Shown here: one piece after another, positions 54,403-62,752 of the stretch
Layout of the letters: each line of letters opens with the position of its first letter
How positions within the stretch are numbered: the stretch's first letter is position 1
Source: Clostridium estertheticum
Lineage (GTDB): Bacteria; Bacillota; Clostridia; Clostridiales; Clostridiaceae
DNA: 64,000 bases
Reading direction: 5' to 3'
Assembly (NCBI RefSeq): GCF_026650985.1
Contig: NZ_CP086239.1
Coordinates: 2,852,001 to 2,916,000 of the forward strand
Position numbers and translations under genes: made by a program
Notes under the pieces: generated by a model
What the model saw: the letters and a program-made list of their open reading frames with translations, nothing else
The model's database searches: none
Told to the model about the DNA's origin: nothing

Positions 54403-55656
54403 TTACTCGTGGTGTCCTCTTAAATTTCTCTCAAGTCCAACTGGTTCCATTGACATTTGTTGATTATTTAATAATCCAGCTACTCCCACTTTGTGAACCT
54501 TTTTGACCCCTTCGCATACTTCACAATGGCAACCTGAAGTATAGCTAGTTGGTTGTTCATAAGTAGTTATAACACCCTCAAAGTTTCTGAGTACTACTTT
54601 TTCAGGACTTTGAGATATAACATAGTTCGGCATTACCGGAGTTTTTCCACCACCGCCTGGAGCATCAACAACAAATGTTGGCACACAGAATCCTGAAGTA
54701 TGCCCTCTTAAAGCTTCAATAATTTCTATTCCTTTAGATACTGGCGTTCTAAAGTGCTCAAGTCCCATTGAAAGGTCGCATTGATAAATGTAATATGGAC
54801 GAACCCTAATTTTAACAAGCTCATGAACTAAATCCATCATTACATGTGTACAGTCGTTAACTCCTCTTAAAAGAACTGATTGATTTCCAAGAGGTATCCC
54901 TGCATCTGCAAGTCTCGCACAAGCAAGTTTTGCTTCCTGCGTAATTTCATTTGGATGATTAAAATGAGTATTTAACCAAATTGGGTGATATTTCTTTAAC
55001 ATATTAACTAATTTTGGCGTAATTCTTTGTGGAAGAACCACAGGTACTCTTGAACCCAATCTTATTATTTCAACATGGGGTATATCTCTTAATCTTTCGA
55101 TTATATATTCTAATTTGTCATCATCAACAAGTAGGCAATCTCCACCTGATAATAATACGTCTCTAACTTGCACCGTATTTCTGATATATTCGATTGCTTT
55201 ATCTATTCTTGACATTGGCAAATCACTATCACTATGCCCTGCGAATCTTCTTCTTGTACAGTGCCTGCAATACATGGAACACTGATCAGTTATTAATAGT
55301 AATACTCTATCTGGGTACCTATGAGTAAGCCCCGGTACTGGAGAATCCGTATCTTCATGTAGTGGGTCAAGTAAATCAGCGTGGGCCTTGTGTAATTCAA
55401 GTGCTGTTGGTATAGCCTGTTTTCTTATTGGATCATTTGGATCATTTATATCTATTAAAGAAAGATAGTAAGGAGTTATTGCCATTCTTAATGTTTGTAA
55501 ACATTGCCTTGCTCCCTCCTCCTCATCTTCTGTTAGTGGTATATATTTTTTAAGTTCATCCACAGTCTCAATTCTATTTTCAACTTGCCATTTCCAATCA
55601 TTCCACTGCTGATCTGTCACATCTTTAAATAGTTCGACTCTTCTATTAACCCTCAT
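54403..55656 (-). CDS. kamA: L-lysine 2,3-aminomutase
   Basis: 417 residues, very near the C. subterminale enzyme. The radical SAM cluster motif Cys126-Cys130-Cys133 in CSMYCRHC, the PLP lysine Lys338 in PGGGGKTPV and a C-terminal zinc Cys set (SGCHCEVC) are all present. It converts L-lysine to L-beta-lysine, the first step of lysine fermentation. GGAGGG precedes the ATG. It is the sixth gene of the operon. Confidence 0.97.
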   Translation of the reverse strand: MRVNRRVELFKDVTDQQWNDWKWQVENRIETVDELKKYIPLTEDEEEGARQCLQTLRMAITPYYLSLIDINDPNDPIRKQAIPTALELHKAHADLLDPLHEDTDSPVPGLTHRYPDRVLLLITDQCSMYCRHCTRRRFAGHSDSDLPMSRIDKAIEYIRNTVQVRDVLLSGGDCLLVDDDKLEYIIERLRDIPHVEIIRLGSRVPVVLPQRITPKLVNMLKKYHPIWLNTHFNHPNEITQEAKLACARLADAGIPLGNQSVLLRGVNDCTHVMMDLVHELVKIRVRPYYIYQCDLSMGLEHFRTPVSKGIEIIEALRGHTSGFCVPTFVVDAPGGGGKTPVMPNYVISQSPEKVVLRNFEGVITTYEQPTSYTSGCHCEVCEGVKKVHKVGVAGLLNNQQMSMEPVGLERNLRGHHE

Positions 55657-55690
55657 GTCAGCCCTCCATCGTATAATAATTTATCTATAA

Positions 55691-56731
55691 TTAAACATAT
55701 AATTCCTCGAATATTTCTCTTAATGTCTCATTTTCTCTTAACTCTTCAAGCGTTATTTCAGCATGTCCTTTAGTGTATCCATTTCCTACAATCATGGTAA
55801 TATCTTTACCTACTCCTTCAGCTCCAAGTGCTGCTTTTGTAAAGCTTGTAGACATAGAGAAGAAGTAAACTACTCCGCCATCTTTTACAGGCAGTATTGT
55901 TGACATTTCAGTATTGGTAACGTTTACCATATTAATTGCAACATCCACTTCACACCCATTGTTGCACTCCAAAGTAGCATTCATTACATCAATAGCAGCT
56001 CTAGCGTCACAAATAACTATTTTCATTTTTAAGCCAAGTCTTTTCAATCTCGTTTTTTCTTCCTCGTTTCTTACAAGTCCAATAACATTTCCTGTTGGTC
56101 CTACCCTCTTAACCGCTTCGTAAGAGCAAAGCATTCCCGATTTTCCTGCTGCACCTAATAAAAGAACTGATTGACCTGGTTTAACAAGTTTAGCAACTTG
56201 AGCTGCTGCCCCTGCAACGTCTAATGCTGCTAATGCTAAATTTTCATCCATATCTTTTGGAAGTTTTGCATATAATCCACTTTCAAACAAAATAGCTTTT
56301 CCTTTTATCACAACTCTATCTATGTCCGGTTTAATATCTATAATTTCATCTATTTTTAAAGGAGTTAATGATAATGAAACTAATGTAGATATTTTGTCTC
56401 CAACTTTAAGATCTATTTTTCCATCTAATGCTTCACCTATTTTTTCAACTGTTCCAATAAGCATTCCACCTGATCCGGTTACTGGATTTTGCATTTTTCC
56501 TCTTTCTGCAACAATCTCAATGATTTTAGCTTTTATTTTTTCGATGTCATGTCCAGCTTCTTCATCTATTTGGGTAAAGCTAGCTGAATCTATATTTAAA
56601 GCATGCACATCAATTAAAATTTCATTATCGAATATATTCATATCATTTGAGATTTTTGCTGCTGGCTGTGGCATAACACCTATTGGCTGTATTACCCTGT
56701 GTGTTCCGTATTTGCATCCTTTTTTCATCAT
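55691..56731 (-). CDS. kdd: L-erythro-3,5-diaminohexanoate dehydrogenase
   Basis: 346 residues. MDR-like dehydrogenase with nucleotide-binding loop LLGAAGKSGMLCSYEAVKRVG and the N-terminal KYGTHRVIQPIGVMPQPAAKISND typical of Kdd. It oxidises 3,5-diaminohexanoate to 5-amino-3-oxohexanoate, releasing ammonia and NADH. It starts with two ATGs behind GAGGGGG. Eleven bp separate it from the upstream CoA transferase gene. Confidence 0.94.
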   Translation of the reverse strand: MMKKGCKYGTHRVIQPIGVMPQPAAKISNDMNIFDNEILIDVHALNIDSASFTQIDEEAGHDIEKIKAKIIEIVAERGKMQNPVTGSGGMLIGTVEKIGEALDGKIDLKVGDKISTLVSLSLTPLKIDEIIDIKPDIDRVVIKGKAILFESGLYAKLPKDMDENLALAALDVAGAAAQVAKLVKPGQSVLLLGAAGKSGMLCSYEAVKRVGPTGNVIGLVRNEEEKTRLKRLGLKMKIVICDARAAIDVMNATLECNNGCEVDVAINMVNVTNTEMSTILPVKDGGVVYFFSMSTSFTKAALGAEGVGKDITMIVGNGYTKGHAEITLEELRENETLREIFEELYV

Positions 56732-56742
56732 GAGACCCCCTC

Positions 56743-57402
56743 TTATATATCCATTATTTTCAGATTTTCTGATATTATTAGTTCAGCATGAGTAAGTGAT
56801 TTAACTTCTTCAACTGTTGTATCTTTATGAATTTCAATAAGTACAAGACCTTTATCCGTGACTTCCATTACTCCAAGCTCTGTAACTATAAGGTTAACTT
56901 GTGCTTTTGCTGTTAACGGTAATGTACACATCTTTAGTATTTTAGGAATTCCTTTAGCTGTATGTTGCATTGCAATAATAACCTTTTTAGCTCCTACTAC
57001 TAAATCCATAGCTCCACCCATACCAGGAACCATTTTACCTGGTACAATCCAGTTAGCTAAGTTACCCTCTTGATCTACTTCTAATGCTCCAAGGACAGTT
57101 ATATCAACGTGTCCACCTCTTATTAAAGTAAAAGACATTGCAGTATCAAAGAATGCTCCACCAGGAAGTATTGAAGTAAATTGACCTCCTGCATTAATTA
57201 CATCGTTGTTGTCTTCTACTGGGGCCGTTCCCATTCCAATCATTCCATTTTCCGATTGGAGAGTAACATGTACACCTTCAGGAATATAATTTGTAACTAA
57301 TGTTGGAAGCCCTATACCCAAATTAACAAGTTGGCCATTTCTAAATTCTTTTGCAATTCTTTTTGCAATAATTTGTTTTGCAAGTTTACTATCTATAACC
57401 AT
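56743..57402 (-). CDS. atoA: Acetoacetate:butyrate CoA transferase, subunit B
   Basis: 219 residues. [15 protein letters not shown] and the active-site Glu in [11 protein letters not shown] mark a class-I CoA transferase beta subunit; [23 protein letters not shown] and [15 protein letters not shown] follow. It transfers CoA from butyryl-CoA to acetoacetate with the alpha subunit. The open frame extends 33 codons into atoD in another frame; GGGAGG is 9 nt before the ATG at 57402, the better start. Confidence 0.93.
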   Translation of the reverse strand: MVIDSKLAKQIIAKRIAKEFRNGQLVNLGIGLPTLVTNYIPEGVHVTLQSENGMIGMGTAPVEDNNDVINAGGQFTSILPGGAFFDTAMSFTLIRGGHVDITVLGALEVDQEGNLANWIVPGKMVPGMGGAMDLVVGAKKVIIAMQHTAKGIPKILKMCTLPLTAKAQVNLIVTELGVMEVTDKGLVLIEIHKDTTVEEVKSLTHAELIISENLKIMDI

Positions 57403-57403
57403 A

Positions 57404-58057
57404 TTAGTTATCCTCCCTAATAATATAATCAACCAATACGCATGGAGTAACAATATTATTTGGATCAAGATCCCCAACTTTAACAATGTTTTTAGCTTCA
57501 ATTATCACAATTTCTGCAGCAGTAGCTATAATTGGATTAAAGTTTTTTGTTGTTCCATAATAAATTGCATTACCAATTTCATCTACCACACTTGCATAAA
57601 CAAGTGCTAAATCTGCTTTAATTGGAGTCTCTAACAAATATTTTTTTCCTTCTATTATAAGTTTTTGTTTTCCTTCTTCTATCATAGTACCAACTCCAGT
57701 TGGCGTAAGAACTCCACCAAGTCCAGCTCCAGCCGCTCTTATTCTTTCAATTAGTGTTCCTTGTGGCACAAGTTCTACTTCTATTTTCCCCTCTGTCATA
57801 AGTCTTCCTGTTTCTGCATTTGTTCCTATATGAGAAGCTACAAGTCTTTTAACTTGACCATTTACTATAAGTTTTCCTATACCTCTATCTACATAACTTG
57901 TATCATTTGCAATTATAGTTAAATCTTTAATATTTGTTTCTACTAATAAATCTATAATCTTTTCTGGTGTTCCACAGGCTAGAAACCCACCTATCATTAT
58001 TGACATTCCGTCTTTAAGTAGTGGTCTAATTTGTTCTAACTCTACAACTTTATTCAC
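57404..58057 (-). CDS. atoD: Acetoacetate:butyrate CoA transferase, subunit A
   Basis: 217 residues, [16 protein letters not shown] and [15 protein letters not shown] are alpha-subunit blocks of class-I CoA transferases. The start is GTG with AGGAGG 8 nt upstream. It is coupled to atoA, whose start follows its stop by one base. The pair activates acetoacetate from the Kce step and releases butyrate. Confidence 0.93.
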   Translation of the reverse strand: MNKVVELEQIRPLLKDGMSIMIGGFLACGTPEKIIDLLVETNIKDLTIIANDTSYVDRGIGKLIVNGQVKRLVASHIGTNAETGRLMTEGKIEVELVPQGTLIERIRAAGAGLGGVLTPTGVGTMIEEGKQKLIIEGKKYLLETPIKADLALVYASVVDEIGNAIYYGTTKNFNPIIATAAEIVIIEAKNIVKVGDLDPNNIVTPCVLVDYIIREDN

Positions 58058-58122
58058 TTATTTCGCCTCCTTCTATTCATTTTTTGGATATACACCCTTT
58101 ATCACTTAACACCTATCTTCAT

Positions 58123-58944
58123 TTAAGGCAATAAACCTAATATTTTTCTTGCTTCATGCGGAGTTGCAATTTCTCTACTAAGATCCTTCGCAATTCTAAC
58201 TACTCTTTCTACTAATTCTGCATTTGATTTAGCTGGGACACCCTTTTCAATATATACATTATCTTCAAATCCAACTCTTACATGCCCACCCATAATAATA
58301 GCCATAGCTACCATTTGAAACTCATATCTCCCAATTCCTGATACTGTGAAAGTACTTCCCGCTGGTATACTTTCTTGCATAAATAATAGATCTCTTGGTG
58401 ATGCATTAATCCCACCATTTACACCCATAACAAAATTAAAATGCATTGGTGTTTTAATAAAACCTTTCTTTTGAAGTCTTATAGCCATGTCTATCATTCC
58501 CTTATCAAAAACTTCAATTTCCGGTTTTACGCCAGATTCAATCATCCTTTCTCCAAATTCTTTAATTGTATTTTCAGTATTTACAAATATGTCATCTCCA
58601 CCAAAATTACAAGTTCCTGCATCTAAAGTTGCCATTTCTGGTCTAAGATTTATAGGTTGTAATCTTTCTGCGTTACTCATCCCTACTGCTCCACCAGTTG
58701 ACGGTTGAATGATTACATCTGGGCACCTTTCTTTTATAGCTTTCATGCATGCATCGAATCTTATTAAGTCTTGAGTAGGTGTTCCATCATCTTTCCTTAC
58801 ATGTAAATGAATAATGCTAGCTCCTGCTTTATATGCTTTTTCAGCTTCTATTGCTATTTCAAGAACAGTATAAGGCACATTTAGATTATGTTCTTTTGTA
58901 ACTTCAGCTCCGCATATAGCTGCAGTAATTATTAATTTTTCCAT
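58123..58944 (-). CDS. kce: 3-keto-5-aminohexanoate cleavage enzyme
   Basis: 273 residues, BKACE family (DUF849). The zinc His pair is in IIHLHVRKDDG, with STGG, EVFDKGM and HVRVGFEDN as further active-site blocks. It condenses 5-amino-3-oxohexanoate with acetyl-CoA to give acetoacetate and 3-aminobutyryl-CoA. AGGAGG precedes the ATG. The context, directly between kal and the CoA transferase genes, settles the substrate. Confidence 0.96.
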   Translation of the reverse strand: MEKLIITAAICGAEVTKEHNLNVPYTVLEIAIEAEKAYKAGASIIHLHVRKDDGTPTQDLIRFDACMKAIKERCPDVIIQPSTGGAVGMSNAERLQPINLRPEMATLDAGTCNFGGDDIFVNTENTIKEFGERMIESGVKPEIEVFDKGMIDMAIRLQKKGFIKTPMHFNFVMGVNGGINASPRDLLFMQESIPAGSTFTVSGIGRYEFQMVAMAIIMGGHVRVGFEDNVYIEKGVPAKSNAELVERVVRIAKDLSREIATPHEARKILGLLP

Positions 58945-58965
58945 CTGTTACCTCCTTGTTGTTCT

Positions 58966-59346
58966 CTATTTTCTTTGTTTATCTTTTAGAACTACACAAG
59001 TCCCACTTGCCTTACAAACAACTATTGGTTTATCTAATACGTCACAAGCTGAATCATTTATATCTGGTCTTGGCACTATAATCTTCCTTGCCTCAAAAAT
59101 CATTTTTCTTGAAGAATTCCCTACACTCACTATTTCTCCAACCGCCTCTATATAATCTCCTGCATAAACTGGTGCTAAGAACTCTACAGCATCATAGGCT
59201 TTGAATAATCCTTCATCACCATCATTTAGAATTAAAAGTTCTGTAGCCACATCACCAAATAATTGAAGCATTCTTGCTCCATCCACTAAATTCCCACCAT
59301 AATGTGCATCATGAGCACTCATTCTTAATCTAATTAAAGATTTCAT
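58966..59346 (-). CDS. kal: 3-aminobutyryl-CoA ammonia lyase
   Basis: 126 residues, hot-dog fold. [29 protein letters not shown] and [25 protein letters not shown] match Kal. It removes ammonia from 3-aminobutyryl-CoA to give crotonyl-CoA. The frame opens at 59367, but the first codons carry the AGGGAGG ribosome binding site, so the ATG at 59346 is used. It is the first gene after the lysine riboswitch. Confidence 0.94.
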   Translation of the reverse strand: MKSLIRLRMSAHDAHYGGNLVDGARMLQLFGDVATELLILNDGDEGLFKAYDAVEFLAPVYAGDYIEAVGEIVSVGNSSRKMIFEARKIIVPRPDINDSACDVLDKPIVVCKASGTCVVLKDKQRK

Positions 59347-59406
59347 TTTATCCTCCCTTTTAATCATAGTTGTCTAATTTGCAATCCTAGGTTGATTCTA
59401 TTGTGA

Positions 59407-59437
59407 ACAAAAAAAAGACACTGAATTTTCAGTGCCT
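59407..59437 (-). terminator. Leader terminator between lysine riboswitch and kal
   Basis: On the minus strand a 10-bp stem AGGCACTGAA/TTCAGTGTCT with an AA loop and eight Ts. It lies in the mRNA leader 61 bp before kal, so the riboswitch can control read-through. Another hairpin TTAATAG/CTATTAA lies just ahead of it (around 59441-59464). Confidence 0.9.
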
Positions 59438-59489
59438 TAATTAATAGAAACAAAAACCTATTAATGCAATGAAAAATTAACTTTCCATT

Positions 59490-59667
59490 ACATAAATAGC
59501 TCTCCATAAGAACTTCATGACAGTGATAGAAATACTGTTCTCTATCGCCAAGAATATTTTAAAGAACCAAAATATCCTTTCGGCAAACAAATCCTTCATT
59601 TTTGACATTGGATGTTCCTATCCTTAACATTCAAAAACTACCCCTTTATCTGCACCTCTATTTATGT
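59490..59667 (-). promoter_or_regulatory. Lysine riboswitch (L box)
   Basis: Minus-strand leader with the conserved lysine aptamer pieces in order: AGAGGTGCAGA (59649-59659), AGT, GCCGAAAGGA, TTGGCGA, ATCACTGTCATGAAGTT and GGAGAGCTAT. The closing helix P1 is a perfect 10-bp pairing of ACATAAATAG with CTATTTATGT (59658-59667 with 59490-59499). About 178 nt, the usual size. The 3' P1 strand can alternatively pair with ATTGCATTAATAG further on (11 of 13), which may be the switch. Placed before a lysine-degrading operon it is expected to turn genes on with lysine, but the direction cannot be proved from sequence. Confidence 0.9.
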
Positions 59668-59818
59668 TAAATTATTAAATTTTATTTTAATTTACTTCTA
59701 ACTTACTTATATTATTTAGCCTCTAACCTCCTAAAATTTCTTATGATACCACTTTATTCAATTTTCTAAGATATATTACACAATTAAATAATAAATTAAA
59801 AATAATAAATTAAAAACA
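59668..59818 (-). other. Presumed promoter region of the lysine operon
   Basis: This AT-rich stretch between the riboswitch and repeat copy 2 must carry the operon promoter unless it lies further upstream. I could not find a hexamer pair close to consensus. An isolated AGGAGG on the minus strand is not followed by a start codon. Confidence 0.4.
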
Positions 59819-59950
59819 ATAAATAACTAGAGTGAATAAAATTTGATAAATTGTCTATAATTTAAATACACCAACCTATTATTAAATTGGTAAATAAATA
59901 AAAAATAAAAATACTGCACTAGGATCCCCCTAAGTGCAGTATTTTTATTG
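59819..59950 (+). repeat. 132-bp direct repeat, copy 2
   Basis: 130 of 132 positions identical to 47862-47993, same orientation, 11,957 bp away. It lies about 150 bp upstream of the lysine riboswitch, so the two copies enclose the whole riboswitch-operon unit and little else. Confidence 0.95.
59906..59947 (-). terminator. Terminator-type hairpin inside repeat copy 2
   Basis: The same hairpin as at 47949-47990. Here no minus-strand gene ends upstream of it, so it seems to have no transcript to stop, other than antisense RNA from the YitT gene. Confidence 0.7.
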
Positions 59951-60045
59951 AATTTTATTTAAAATTAATCTAAACCACCTATAAGTGCAAAACAATATCT
60001 GTTACAATAATTATATATGTAATAAATCGCAAGGATGGTGATATT

Positions 60046-60921
60046 GTGAAGAAAATTGACTTTAATAAAAATGTATTGGATTTCTTATTTGTAACCATAG
60101 GTTGTTTATTGATTGCATTTTCAATTACTTCTATTCTAAGACCAAACGGATTAATAACTGGCGGTATAACTGGAATATCAATAATACTAGAAAAGTTAAT
60201 CCATATTAAATATACCTATGTCTACTATATTTTATCTATTTTAGTTTTAGCTGTTGCTTGGATATCTATGGGAAAAAGAGAAGGTATAAAAATAATTACC
60301 CTATCCGTAGTATTCCCTTTTGTATTAATAGTTTTTGAAAGATTTAATTATAGCTTTATAAAAAATGATATGATGCTGGCTTCAGTTTATTTTGGACTTA
60401 TTTGCGGAATTGGCTCTGGTCTTGTGCTAAAAAGAGGGTTTTCAATGGGAGGAACTGATACTGTTGCGAAAATTCTTCATCATAAGATTTTTACATTTGT
60501 AAGCATAAGCGAGATTCTACTTTGTATTGATGGAACACTAATTGCATCATCAGTTATAGTATATAATTCAAATATCGCACTTTATGCTATTATTTCACAA
60601 ATTATAATGGTAAATATGATTGACGCTGTAATGTTTGGATTTGGTTCAAAGAAGGTAAAACTTGAGATAATAAGCGATCATCATCAAGCTATAACTCAAT
60701 ATATAATCCACACTATTAAAAGAGGAGTTACCAGTTATGAAGTAAAAGGCGGTTATAAAAATTTACCACGCTTAAAACTTCTAACACTATGTTCTCCAAG
60801 AGAATCTATGTTAATTAAGAGGTATATAGCAGAAACTGACCCAGATGCCTTTGTAGATGTTTTACCTGTAATCTCAGTATGGGGCAAAGGAATAGGATTT
60901 GATCGTTTATCTGGAGAGTAG
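60046..60921 (+). CDS. YitT-family membrane protein (DUF2179)
   Basis: 291 residues. Five hydrophobic segments (about 12-200) with the family block GGITGISIILEKL and GFSMGGTDTVAKIL, followed by the cytoplasmic DUF2179 domain (about 215-285; ITQYIIHTIKRGVTSYEVKGGY). Transport function is suspected but unproved. The start is GTG behind AAGGATGGTGAT. The gene is separated from the lysine unit by repeat copy 2 and transcribed away from it. Confidence 0.9.
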   Translation: MKKIDFNKNVLDFLFVTIGCLLIAFSITSILRPNGLITGGITGISIILEKLIHIKYTYVYYILSILVLAVAWISMGKREGIKIITLSVVFPFVLIVFERFNYSFIKNDMMLASVYFGLICGIGSGLVLKRGFSMGGTDTVAKILHHKIFTFVSISEILLCIDGTLIASSVIVYNSNIALYAIISQIIMVNMIDAVMFGFGSKKVKLEIISDHHQAITQYIIHTIKRGVTSYEVKGGYKNLPRLKLLTLCSPRESMLIKRYIAETDPDAFVDVLPVISVWGKGIGFDRLSGE

Positions 60922-60948
60922 AATAAATATGAGAAAACATGATCCCTT

Positions 60949-60975
60949 AGGGAGGTAATAAGAAATTACCTCCCT
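60949..60975. repeat. Perfect inverted repeat after the YitT gene
   Basis: 11-bp arms AGGGAGGTAAT/ATTACCTCCCT (60949-60959 with 60965-60975) with a 5-nt loop. No T tract follows on either strand, so it is not a standard intrinsic terminator. Confidence 0.6.
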
Positions 60976-61014
60976 ATTGCCACTTCCACTAGGACACAAA
61001 TCACTTCTTCTAAT

Positions 61015-62109
61015 TTATCTGCGCAAAACATTTTTCAAACGTCTATTTACAGAGTCCGAATCATAATCCTTATACCTCTGACCTTGCGCCCACCTTTTAG
61101 TATTTTCATATTCAGCATGATTAGGATTTTTCATTATTTTTAAAAATTCCTTATATCCAGTAATACCCCCAACATCTTCTGGTGGAGTATTGCCACCACC
61201 CATTACACAAGTTGGGTAATTTTTATCATACTTCGCATTAACACCTTGTATAGTAATCTCATGCTCCCAGTTATCGCCGTAGTCATAACAATAAACTATT
61301 CGATATTTGTGATTAGTGTATTCTGAAATATCAACCTGTGAATCTAAAAGTATTTTACAGTCCTGAGATTCTTCATAAACCTCTTCAAATTCACTAATAA
61401 CATTTAAGACATATTTACCTGTATCATCAATAATATTGAATTCATACAAATGGTAGTCTTTCCAATCAAAAGCGACTTGGAGTATTTCATGAAGCTCCTT
61501 AAATGTAGTATTTATAGGAGTTATAATTCTTCTCCATGCCATTTTGGGATATAATTTAAGCTTAACTATTAAATCTACTGCCTCACATCTAACAATTTCT
61601 TCCCCAGCAAATATTTTAAGATCCTTGTTTAGGAGTTCATACGGATAGTGATAATCGGATTCCTTACTCATTTTTACAATGTCTTTGTTCATTATTCTAG
61701 TTGCCGAAGTTTGAAAAAGTTCACTTAATTCTAAATTATCTCCAAGGCTTTTTATAAGTTCACAAGCTTTATTAAGCCTAGCCACATATTTCGAACCTCT
61801 TGTCTTCGAATAAATAAATTCTCCCGCACTTTTCAAATAATTATCTACGATTTCTTCCTTAATTTTTTCATCTCTCAAACAATTTCTAATTCCAATAATG
61901 AGTAACTCATTTAAATTTTTAAATTGTTTTGCTTTTAACCCATAAATAACAAATCCAAATCTATTGCTATCGTTTACCATCACAATTGTCTTTCTTCGAT
62001 TTACGGTAATCAAATGTACACTCCAGCAAAAAAAATCTTCCTCTTCAGTTTCATTTTGAAGCACTATTCCCATCTCATCTTGTAGTTTCTTTGTACAACA
62101 TATTTGCAT
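61015..62109 (-). CDS. DUF6933-like / plasmid pRiA4b ORF-3-like fusion protein
   Basis: 364 residues. The N-terminal part (about 1-130; MQICCTKKLQDEMG, VHLITVNRRKTIVMVNDSNRFGF) resembles DUF6933 proteins. The C-terminal part (about 180-355; LKLYPKMAWRRIITPINTTFKELHEILQVAFDW, YCYDYGDNWEHEITIQG and GGGNTPPEDVGGITGY) is the pRiA4b ORF-3 domain. Both are of unknown function. The frame begins 13 codons earlier, but AAGGGGG is right before the ATG at 62109. Monocistronic. Confidence 0.83.
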   Translation of the reverse strand: MQICCTKKLQDEMGIVLQNETEEEDFFCWSVHLITVNRRKTIVMVNDSNRFGFVIYGLKAKQFKNLNELLIIGIRNCLRDEKIKEEIVDNYLKSAGEFIYSKTRGSKYVARLNKACELIKSLGDNLELSELFQTSATRIMNKDIVKMSKESDYHYPYELLNKDLKIFAGEEIVRCEAVDLIVKLKLYPKMAWRRIITPINTTFKELHEILQVAFDWKDYHLYEFNIIDDTGKYVLNVISEFEEVYEESQDCKILLDSQVDISEYTNHKYRIVYCYDYGDNWEHEITIQGVNAKYDKNYPTCVMGGGNTPPEDVGGITGYKEFLKIMKNPNHAEYENTKRWAQGQRYKDYDSDSVNRRLKNVLRR

Positions 62110-62228
62110 TTTATCCCCCTTTAACCCTGGCTTTCGGAATCCACCCATATTAATCTATAGAATTATTTTATTATAACATTTTATTGTCATAATTGCCCTA
62201 AAAAACTATCATTTTCTTGTTAAAAAAC

Positions 62229-62269
62229 AAAACATAGGATTAACGATATTGTCGTTAATCCTATGTTTT
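62229..62269. terminator. Intrinsic terminator of tlp
   Basis: Perfect 18-bp stem (62229-62246 with 62252-62269) with a 5-nt loop and T-rich tails on both strands. Confidence 0.9.
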
Positions 62270-62392
62270 ATTTGTTTTTTATATCTACGTTTTTCTCTAC
62301 ATAACTTAAAAATCATAAGTGATACAAAGTCATTCGTCGCTTAATTAACAGTCAGATAAAAGTGACTTATATAGCAGAGAGATTTTTATAAT

Positions 62393-62620
62393 TTATCTAT
62401 ATCCGTTCTTTTTATCTATTGCCTCATCTCTAATTTCTGATCTCATACCATCAATTGCGTCTTCTCTTCTCTCATTCTTTTGTTCTAATGTCTTCTTCTC
62501 TTTATCATTATCTGTTATTTCAATAGTATCCTGTGTAAGATTAAAGTTTTCAATAGTATTACTAATATTTTCTTGGATTTTATCTACATTATCTCTTCTG
62601 TCATCTGGTTTGTTTTTCAT
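62393..62620 (-). CDS. tlp: Small acid-soluble spore protein Tlp
   Basis: 75 residues. MKNKPDDRRDNVDKIQENISNTIENF, the KKTLEQKNERREDAIDGMRSEI block and the end KKNGYR are nearly the full Tlp signature. A thioredoxin-like small acid-soluble protein of the spore core, normally made in the forespore under sigma-G. AAAGGGG precedes the ATG. I could not identify a clear sigma-G promoter upstream. It has its own terminator about 125 bp downstream. Confidence 0.95.
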   Translation of the reverse strand: MKNKPDDRRDNVDKIQENISNTIENFNLTQDTIEITDNDKEKKTLEQKNERREDAIDGMRSEIRDEAIDKKNGYR

Positions 62621-62752
62621 AATTTAATATCCCCTTTTGTTTTATTTAATAACTATCTATTATCATTATTATTATCTCTACAAAGATATTTATTATACAA
62701 CAAAACATTAAAAGGGAGATTTACAAAAAAATTTATTTAACCTCACATCAAA

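Noticed and set aside
59490-59667. T-box leader in front of the lysine operon
   Set aside because: There is no T-box sequence (AGGGTGGNACCGCG) and no specifier loop; the conserved pieces all match a lysine riboswitch.
59819-59950. The 132-bp repeats as ends of an insertion sequence or MITE
   Set aside because: There are no terminal inverted repeats, no visible target-site duplications and no transposase between them or nearby.
60949-60975. Intrinsic terminator after the YitT gene
   Set aside because: The stem is perfect, but no T tract follows on either strand, so it is listed only as an inverted repeat.
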